Source of the DNA: Hirschia sp.
GTDB lineage: Bacteria; Pseudomonadota; Alphaproteobacteria; Caulobacterales; Hyphomonadaceae
Assembly (NCBI GenBank): GCA_002709235.1
Contig: PAQI01000005.1
Location: forward strand, 168,897-232,896
Direction: 5' to 3'
Length of the DNA: 64,000 bases
The position numbers and the translations under genes are program-made. The notes under the pieces were generated by a model, which searched no databases, was not told the origin of the DNA, and was given only the letters and a program-made list of their open reading frames with translations. Shown here piece after piece: positions 59,176 to 64,000 of the stretch (the first letter of the stretch is position 1; the number at the start of each line of letters is the position of its first letter).

Positions 59176-59784
59176 ATGGAAGATTTGGCCGGTACAGGCG
59201 CGCTGGATGCACTGGTGTCGGCCATTGCGGCGCGTGATCCTGGGGATCTGCCTCTGGTGCTGCTGGGTTACGTGCTGACGGCGGCCGCGCTCTGGTTTCT
59301 GGGCGGACGCAAATGGGCGCTGATCTATGTCGCGCTCATTCCATTCGTGAACTGGAGTTTTTCCTGGGCACCGACCGTACATCTGCCGGGGCTGGAGGAA
59401 TTTGGATTCAATCCGGTGACGGTGGTGACCGGGCTCGTGCTGGTGGTTCGTGATTTCACGCAGCGTGAAATGCGTCACAAGGTCTTGATCGCGATGGCCA
59501 TGGGGGTGGCGTGGTCGTTCTATTATGCCCCCGCCAATATTGCGCTGGCGTCTGCGACGGCGTTCGCGATTGCTGAGCTCATTGACTGGGCTTTGTTCAC
59601 CTTTACACGGTTCAGATTGTCGACGCGGGTGATGCTGTCCAGCCTGATCGCAGCGCCGGTAGACACCACGGTATTTCTTATCGGGGCAGGAGCGCTGACT
59701 TTCCCAAACTGGCTGATGTCCATAATAGGCAAGCTGTTTGGGGCGGCGGTCGTGTCTGGTGTGATGCGCTCACGCGGCGAGTAG
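59176..59784 (+). CDS. VUT-family (queuosine-precursor transporter-like) membrane protein
   Basis: A 202-aa protein with about six membrane helices. The pattern LVVRDFTQREMRHKVLIAMAMG, ALASATAFAIAELIDWALF and STRVMLSSLIAAPVDTTVFL matches VUT_1 proteins, some of which carry 7-cyano-7-deazaguanine or other precursors of queuosine. This is a family call only; a substrate is not shown. No riboswitch is apparent upstream. Start ATG 59176 follows GCGGGGTG; the longer frame to 59134 adds 14 residues. It lies 100 bases after the TIR-like membrane protein gene. Confidence 0.72.
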   Translation: MEDLAGTGALDALVSAIAARDPGDLPLVLLGYVLTAAALWFLGGRKWALIYVALIPFVNWSFSWAPTVHLPGLEEFGFNPVTVVTGLVLVVRDFTQREMRHKVLIAMAMGVAWSFYYAPANIALASATAFAIAELIDWALFTFTRFRLSTRVMLSSLIAAPVDTTVFLIGAGALTFPNWLMSIIGKLFGAAVVSGVMRSRGE

Positions 59785-59803
59785 TCTGCCACACCGGACA
59801 GAC

Positions 59804-59832
59804 AAAAAAGGCGCAGCCCGAAAGCTGCGCCT
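59804..59832 (-). terminator. Intrinsic terminator of the Ala-rich lipoprotein gene
   Basis: GGCGCAGC (59810-59817) pairs with GCTGCGCC (59824-59831); the plus-strand A run 59804-59809 becomes a T run after the hairpin on the minus strand. It follows the minus-strand gene ending at 59863. Confidence 0.85.
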
Positions 59833-59862
59833 CTTCTTGTAACTTTGTAGAGCAAACGGGCC

Positions 59863-60318
59863 TTAGTGGCCGTCTGTGTGCTCTTCAACTGCGTCGCCAG
59901 CGTCTTCAGCGGCTTCTTCAGCTTCGTCGACGGCACCGTCTACAGCGTCGCCAGCAGCATCAACGGCTTCACCAGCTTTTTTGCCCATTGCGTCCATTGC
60001 GTCACCGGCTGCATCCATTGCATCGCCAGCAGCGTCTGAAGCTTTGTCAGCAGCAGTTTCTGCTGCATCTACAGCGTCAGAGGCCATGTCACCGGCTGCA
60101 TCACCAGCAGCGTCAACAGCTTCGCCTGCGGCGGCAGCAGCATCACCAGCGGCATCAGCGGCAGCATCAGCAGCATCTGCAGCAGCATCAGCAGCTTCAG
60201 CGGCTTTTTCAGCAGCAGCTTCAGTTACACCATCGGCAGTTTCAGCAGCTTTTTCACATGCGGCCAGGCCGAGTACGGCGGTAGCAGCAGCGAGTGCGAG
60301 TTTCATCTTGATCGTCAT
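59863..60318 (-). CDS. Alanine-rich low-complexity lipoprotein (LEA-like helix)
   Basis: A 151-aa protein with a signal peptide and lipobox LGLAAC (Cys21), then 120 residues of tandem Ala/Asp/Gly units such as DAAGDAMDAAGDAMDAMG. Over half of residues are Ala, with Asp, Glu and Lys spaced to give an amphipathic helix of roughly 7- or 11-residue period, as in LEA and apolipoprotein-like proteins. The C-terminus is acidic (EEAAEDAGDAVEEHTDGH). A GGAGGGGG ribosome site is strong and a terminator follows, so it may be an abundant envelope protein. The repeat DNA is coding, not CRISPR. Role unknown. Confidence 0.82.
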   Translation of the reverse strand: MTIKMKLALAAATAVLGLAACEKAAETADGVTEAAAEKAAEAADAAADAADAAADAAGDAAAAAGEAVDAAGDAAGDMASDAVDAAETAADKASDAAGDAMDAAGDAMDAMGKKAGEAVDAAGDAVDGAVDEAEEAAEDAGDAVEEHTDGH

Positions 60319-60583
60319 AATAATCAGACCCCCTCCGGTCTATGGCTCGTTAAGGTAAGGCCTGATGCATGAACCGACTCATGCACCATCCCATGTGCTC
60401 TTACTTGCCTATTTACAGAAAAAATCAACCTTTATCCTCATATTGGCGAATCGCCATTAACCGATTCAACCCGCCGAACATGCTCTCAAAGCACGATTTT
60501 ACGGCTGTTTTCGAAGATGTGTCGGATCGAGCGGTTCCCGCATTCCATCGGATTGAATCAATACCAGACAGGCTGTTTTGGTA

Positions 60584-61378
60584 TCACACTGCAACCGCTG
60601 CCTTGATGTGCGGATGGGGGTCATAGCCGGTCAGGGTGAAATCTTCGTAAGCCCAACCGAACAGGTCGGTTTTTTCAGGGTTGAGCTCCATTTTCGGCAA
60701 GACGCGCGTGTCCCGCATCAGCTGAAGCCGGGTCTGTTCGAGATGATTCAGATATAGATGGGCATCCCCCAGCGTGTGGATGAAATCACCCGGCTGCAAA
60801 TTGCAGGCGCGAGCCATCATCATGGTGAGCAGGGCGTAGGATGCGATATTGAATGGCACCCCGAGAAAGACATCGGCCGAACGCTGGTAAAGCTGGCAGT
60901 TGAGTCTTCCATTGCTGACATGGAACTGGAACAGGCAGTGACAGGGTGGCAATGCCATGTCGTTCACATCTGCGGGGTTCCATGCGGAGACCATCAGGCG
61001 GCGTGAATTGGGATTGGTCTGGATCTCGTTGAGTACCCAGCTGATCTGGTCGACAGTTTCACCATTCGCGCCAGCCCAGGAACGCCACTGCTTGCCATAG
61101 ACGGGGCCAAGGTCGCCATTCTCGTCCGCCCATTCATCCCAGATCGAGACCTTGTTCTCTTTGAGCCAGGCGATGTTGGTGTCACCGCGCAGGAACCAGA
61201 GCAATTCGATGATGATGGAACGCAGGTGCAGCTTCTTTGTGGTCAGCAGGGGAAAGCCTGCCGACAGGTCAAACCGCATCTGGCGGCCAAATACGCCCTT
61301 GGTGCCGACGCCTGTGCGATCGGCCCGTGTCTCGCCATTTTCCAGAATGTCTTCCAGGAGATCGAGATATTGGCGCAT
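60584..61378 (-). CDS. thyA: Thymidylate synthase
   Basis: Methylates dUMP to dTMP with methylene-tetrahydrofolate. The 264-aa enzyme has [21 protein letters not shown] (folate/dUMP binding), the catalytic Cys in [31 protein letters not shown] and GDAHLYLNH. Full length and no frameshift. Often followed by folA; here no folA lies downstream in the next 250 bases, which are empty apart from a promoter region for other genes. Gap of about 180 bases to the small-protein gene on the right. Confidence 0.97.
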   Translation of the reverse strand: MRQYLDLLEDILENGETRADRTGVGTKGVFGRQMRFDLSAGFPLLTTKKLHLRSIIIELLWFLRGDTNIAWLKENKVSIWDEWADENGDLGPVYGKQWRSWAGANGETVDQISWVLNEIQTNPNSRRLMVSAWNPADVNDMALPPCHCLFQFHVSNGRLNCQLYQRSADVFLGVPFNIASYALLTMMMARACNLQPGDFIHTLGDAHLYLNHLEQTRLQLMRDTRVLPKMELNPEKTDLFGWAYEDFTLTGYDPHPHIKAAVAV

Positions 61379-61555
61379 GTGGAGCTCCGTTGCTTTGATC
61401 GTCGCGACAATAGCGATTCTCTGCCCGAAGCTCCAGACGTGCTTGTGTGGTTAAGTGGGCGACAGGGGAGACGCGCATGATTTCGCGCAGACTTTTTGAT
61501 AAAAAATCTGCGGAAAGGACGTCCGTTTTTCTGCGACCAGTGTGAATTGGCCGGG

Positions 61556-61750
61556 TTAGTGACCGGTCTGTGCCAGAGGCTTGAAGCCTTCAGGCAGGCG
61601 GGTCTCGCCGACCATGCCGCTTTCAGCATTCATGTAAGCGTCGACTGCGTCCTGAGCTTCGCCCTGGGACAGGCCGGAACGTTCAACCAGACGTCGGTGC
61701 AGCGCCGCTGGTTCGGTTTCTTTTGTCCGGTCTAACTTGTTTTGGGTCAT
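61556..61750 (-). CDS. Small hypothetical protein
   Basis: A 64-aa soluble protein without signal or membrane segment: TQNKLDRTKETEPAALHRRLV, then the helix ERSGLSQGEAQDAVDAYMNAE and a short tail. The ATG at 61750 follows AGGAGG by 7 bases, one of the best ribosome sites in the window, so it is taken as real; the frame reaches 61816 but without a site there. Helical propensity suggests a small regulatory or toxin-antitoxin-like helper, but nothing is recognised. Confidence 0.75.
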   Translation of the reverse strand: MTQNKLDRTKETEPAALHRRLVERSGLSQGEAQDAVDAYMNAESGMVGETRLPEGFKPLAQTGH

Positions 61751-62029
61751 GTCTGTTTCCTCCTGATCCGTATGACGGGGAGGTTGTCGATTTTGCATGC
61801 AGCAATCTGATGCCACCTGCGGATCGACTTATTCTGTCTCCGCACGTCAATCCTGAGTTTAACAGAAAGTTGACGGCAAGCCAAACGTGCAATCCTCGCT
61901 TTCGCTTGTTCGGGTTGGAACCAAAGAATTCAGGCGAGACAGCTCTTTACAGGGCTCCGTGCGCGGCGAAGCACAAACAAAGCAGCGGGAAGTTCTTTTC
62001 TCGGTAATGAAGTTGCACTATATCAGACG

Positions 62030-62109
62030 TGTTCCTTCGGGAACTATAGCGATAAACTCGCGTGTAATAAGCGGTTCGGACCCGGGGGCGGTACCCGGCG
62101 GCTCCACCA
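62030..62109 (+). ncRNA. ssrA: tmRNA acceptor piece (two-piece, circularly permuted ssrA)
   Basis: The 3' part of the tRNA-like domain of tmRNA, transcribed first. It ends CGGCTCCACCA at 62109: seven bases CGGCTCC pair with GGGGCCG at 62138 of the coding piece, and CCGGG-GGCGGTA-CCCGG is the T-arm. A GTTCC-TTCG-GGAAC hairpin lies at about 62031-62044. The 5' end is approximate; a TATATC box at 62019-62024 suggests the promoter. The arrangement is the one known for alphaproteobacteria. Confidence 0.88.
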
Positions 62110-62137
62110 TATTTGCCCGTCATTGGCGGATGGTTCT

Positions 62138-62350
62138 GGGGCCGAAATAGGATCGACGGACGTGTAAAGACGATGATTTCGCTCGATTGAGCTCCGTCAG
62201 AAGCTCATTATCACATAGTTGCCAATGACAACTTTGCTGAAGGTGAACTGCTCGCAGCGTAAGCTGTGCGTGGATTACCGCATAAACTCCTAGCCTCTTA
62301 GCAGGGCTAGGCGGGGCCCGGAGGCGCCTGGCAACAGAAGCCTCCACTTT
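62138..62350 (+). ncRNA. ssrA: tmRNA coding piece (tag reading frame, permuted ssrA)
   Basis: The messenger half of tmRNA, lying after the acceptor piece and separated by 28 bases (62110-62137) removed in maturation. It begins GGGGCCGA at 62138, pairing with the acceptor 3' end, and contains the resume codon GCC after TAGTT and a short frame coding ANDNFAEGELLAA followed by TAA. Downstream, CCTAGCC/GGCTAGG and GGAGGC/GCCTCC hairpins form the pseudoknot or helix region. The 3' end near 62350 is estimated from the hairpins. The product rescues stalled ribosomes and tags nascent chains. Confidence 0.9.
62221..62262 (+). other. ssrA tag reading frame (ANDNFAEGELLAA)
   Basis: Codons GCC AAT GAC AAC TTT GCT, then GAA GGT GAA CTG CTC GCA GCG, then TAA. 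With the Ala charged on tmRNA the tag is A-ANDNFAEGELLAA. The final LAA is the ClpX-recognised degron and the N-terminal ANDN part is the SspB contact. Confidence 0.92.
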
Positions 62351-62759
62351 CACACAATTTGATTAGAGGTTCGGTCTCGACACAGCATTGTCGGTCCTGC
62401 GCCTCCGTCTTTGGCTTCTGGGCGGCGCCTGGCAACAGAAGCCTCCACTTCATGCTGCTGATATGTGGGTATTTGCGCGGAAATGTTCCGGAATCGGCAG
62501 ACATGTATTCTTCAAGTTGAATCTGGACCTTATTTAATGTTCCCGCTAATGCCGCTTCTGAGTGAAGCAGAGGCGTATTCAGCACCAATCCCGTGAATTG
62601 CGATGCCTCATTCTGCAATCCTTCCCGCAAATCCAGATAATCATTGACGTAGCTTGGTTTCTGGGGGCACAAACCGGCTTCTTTCCTGTCACGCATATTG
62701 GTGTCATACGCGCGGTGTTTGAGGGCTGTATCCGGCCACGCGAGCACGCTGTATTCCAA
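62307..62759 (-). pseudogene. Uncertain minus-strand reading frame, possible gene remnant next to ssrA
   Basis: An open frame of 150 codons from a TTG. The first 100 residues (for example SYVNDYLDLREGLQNEASQF and LEEYMSADSGTFPRKYPH) are not recognised, while the last 45 are read through the repeat and antisense to ssrA, so the original C-terminus seems to be lost. It has no good ribosome site. It may be a decayed fragment carried in with an element at ssrA, or a chance open frame. The stretch 62451-62838 otherwise holds only the sspB promoter. Confidence 0.3.
62323..62450. repeat. Perfect 27-bp direct repeat of the ssrA 3' end
   Basis: Copies at 62323-62349 (in the ssrA coding piece) and 62424-62450 are identical over 27 bases, 101 bp apart. 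Between them are 74 bp unlike the repeats. In copy 2 the 5'-flanking GGCTTCTG can pair with CAGAAGCC inside the repeat; in copy 1 GGAGGC pairs with GCCTCC. A tmRNA 3'-end duplicate is the usual mark left by integrases that use ssrA as attachment site. Confidence 0.8.
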
Positions 62760-62838
62760 TCGCCCATAGTGTGAACAGGATTGACGCGCTCTTATAGGCG
62801 CTTATCTGAAATGCCTGATCCTTTTTCGGAGGTCGCAC

Positions 62839-63366
62839 ATGAATCTCGACGGTACTGGCGTCAACGGTTTTGATCAGATCGGCTATGAAGCGCTGATGAG
62901 CTCTGCTCTGCGCGCTGTGATGCGTGAAGCACTGCGCAAGGCTGAAGCTGTCCAGGAGCTTCCCGGCCAGCATCATTTCTACATCACCTACCGCACCAAT
63001 GCGCCGGGTGTTTCGATGGCAGATGTCCTCAAGGACCGCTTCCCCGAAGAGATCACCATCGTGATCCAGCATCAGTTCTGGGATCTGGAAGTCAGTAATG
63101 ATGCCTTCGAGATCGTTCTGAAATTCGGCGGTGTGCCACAGCATCTTCGCGTACCCTTCGCGGCTGTGACACGCTTTTCCGACCCTTCCGTGAACCTGCT
63201 GCTGCCATTTGATGGTGACACTGGCGATATGCCGGTCATCGACATTGCAGACGGCGATGCGCCTGCCAGGGAAACAGCTGAAGCCACCGCCAGCGATGAT
63301 GATGATGACGACACGGGTGGCTCGGACGACACTGTTGTGTCGCTGGATGCATTCCGCCGCAAATAG
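62839..63366 (+). CDS. sspB: SspB-family ClpXP adaptor (alpha type)
   Basis: Adaptor that brings ssrA-tagged proteins to ClpXP. The 175-aa protein has the helix pair with IGYEALMSSALRAVMREAL, HHFYITYRTNAPGVSMADVLKDRFP (by its FYITYRT core) and the beta-sheet peptide-binding part FWDLEVSNDAFEIVLKFGG and VPFAAVTRFSDPSVNLLL. A flexible acidic linker leads to the C-terminal VVSLDAFRRK, which would dock on the ClpX N-domain. ATG 62839 follows CGGAGGTCGCAC. It lies about 490 bases after ssrA on the same strand, a sensible functional pairing. Confidence 0.93.
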   Translation: MNLDGTGVNGFDQIGYEALMSSALRAVMREALRKAEAVQELPGQHHFYITYRTNAPGVSMADVLKDRFPEEITIVIQHQFWDLEVSNDAFEIVLKFGGVPQHLRVPFAAVTRFSDPSVNLLLPFDGDTGDMPVIDIADGDAPARETAEATASDDDDDDTGGSDDTVVSLDAFRRK

Positions 63367-63422
63367 CGTTCGGAGGCGCGCAGCGAAAAGGGGGCCTGAG
63401 CAACAGGCAAAAGGGGGCTCAT

Positions 63423-64000
63423 ATGCCGGTTTCGGAACTCTTCGTAACCCGCTTCATGCGTGATAGCCTGACAGCCTTGCCCGATTGGCAGGAGCTGAAC
63501 ACAGAGCTTGAACAGGCCTGCCTCTCCATTGCGGAAGATGATGAAGCCGGACGCGAATGGTGCGAGCAGAACGGCTATGATGGCTATACCTCCTATGCCT
63601 CGCTGGATGATCTGCACACGCGCGCGCCTGCCTTCGCCAGGCTGAAAACCCTGCTGGAGGCCCATGCAGGTGCCTATGCAGAAGAACTCTACTGGAATTT
63701 GCGCGGCGCTTCGCTGGTGATGGACAGTTTCTGGATCAATGTCCTGAACCCCTTGGCGGCACATTCAGGGCATATCCACCCGAACTCGGTCCTGTCGGGG
63801 ACTTACTATGTCGCCATTCCTGAAGGCGCTGGCGCGCTCAAGCTGGAAGATCCGCGCCTGCCTTTCATGATGAACGCACCGCCCCTGCGCAAGGATGCTC
63901 CGCAGAGCATGCAACGCTTCCTCTATCAAAAGCCTGAGCCGGGCACGTTCATGATGTGGGAAAGCTGGCTGCGCCATGAAGTGACCCCCAATCTGGGCGA
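63423..64000 (+). CDS. Putative 2OG-Fe(II) oxygenase, TIGR02466 family (3' end outside window)
   Basis: The first 192 codons of a protein whose stop lies beyond the window. The stretch SLVMDSFWINVLNPLAAHSG, then HIHPNSVLSGTYYVAIPEGAGALKLEDPR (by its HPNSVLSG and EDPR motifs) is characteristic of the TIGR02466 family, with the first iron ligand His and Asp-like HxH region visible and the last His expected further on (LRHEVTPN reached at the edge). The reaction is unknown; hydroxylation is assumed by fold. GGGGG lies 5 bases before the ATG at 63423. It is 57 bases after sspB on the same strand and may be co-transcribed with it. Confidence 0.85.
   Translation, partial: MPVSELFVTRFMRDSLTALPDWQELNTELEQACLSIAEDDEAGREWCEQNGYDGYTSYASLDDLHTRAPAFARLKTLLEAHAGAYAEELYWNLRGASLVMDSFWINVLNPLAAHSGHIHPNSVLSGTYYVAIPEGAGALKLEDPRLPFMMNAPPLRKDAPQSMQRFLYQKPEPGTFMMWESWLRHEVTPNLG

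Noticed and set aside
59863..60318. Tandem repeated DNA that could look like a CRISPR array
   Set aside because: The repeats are degenerate Ala/Asp codons in one frame coding a lipoprotein, with no equal spacers.
60369..60626. Open frame of 85 codons upstream of thyA's 3' end
   Set aside because: No ribosome site, no conserved pattern, and it overlaps the thyA end.
62110..62137. tRNA gene near the CCA end at 62109
   Set aside because: The CCA end and T-arm belong to the tmRNA acceptor piece; no anticodon arm is present.

Overview
The window looks like a chromosomal segment of an alphaproteobacterium, most likely of the Caulobacterales/Maricaulales kind (Hyphomonadaceae or Maricaulaceae). 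The evidence is a circularly permuted two-piece tmRNA gene (62030-62350), an alpha-type SspB, GTTC-N7-GTTC SOS boxes before recN, the end of a division/cell-wall cluster in the order ddl-ftsQ-ftsA-ftsZ-lpxC-bamD-recN-ligA, and a phoR-phoU-phoB locus. There is no rRNA, no ordinary tRNA, no CRISPR array and no intact insertion sequence. Genus assignment is inference.

Layout. 1-4.4 kb: outer-membrane efflux lipoprotein (cut by the window edge), then phoR-phoU-phoB behind a PHO-box-like site. 4.4-14.3 kb: DUF885 lipoprotein, a TIR/coiled-coil/polytopic membrane protein, an ethylmalonyl-CoA-mutase-type enzyme, an unusual lipoprotein, a TPR lipoprotein, a zinc metallopeptidase. 14.4-23 kb: a candidate C-rich small RNA, a LysR regulator, trxB, a CDF metal exporter with a Zur-like site, an ELM1-family protein, greA and carB. 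23-30 kb: envelope and housekeeping genes (CAP-like lipoprotein, pseudo-receiver, MBL hydrolase, M48 protease, SUFU-domain protein, flavodoxin, DUF805, sdhB, DUF937).

30.3-46.3 kb is the cell-wall/division region. murB is separated from ddl-ftsQAZ-lpxC by about 3.9 kb holding an MBL-fold lipoprotein, an arsR-arsH pair and two small genes. bamD, an SOS-controlled recN and ligA follow. 46-57 kb: aminopeptidase P, prmA, small genes, an acyl-CoA dehydrogenase, sqdB facing an SLC13/TrkA-C anion permease (a possible sulfate-to-sulfolipid pairing), and fumC. 57-61.8 kb: small envelope proteins, a TIR-like membrane protein, a VUT-family transporter, an alanine-rich lipoprotein and thyA.

The last 2 kb join the parts of trans-translation: two-piece ssrA encoding an ANDNFAEGELLAA tag, then sspB, which hands ssrA-tagged proteins to ClpXP. 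A perfect 27-bp copy of the inferred ssrA 3' end lies 101 bp downstream and may be an integration scar. The most interesting candidates are the undescribed C-rich sRNA (14458-14571), the TIR membrane protein (6240-8045), the ssrA/sspB locus with its repeat, and an arsR-arsH module whose cysteines suggest organoarsenical sensing.
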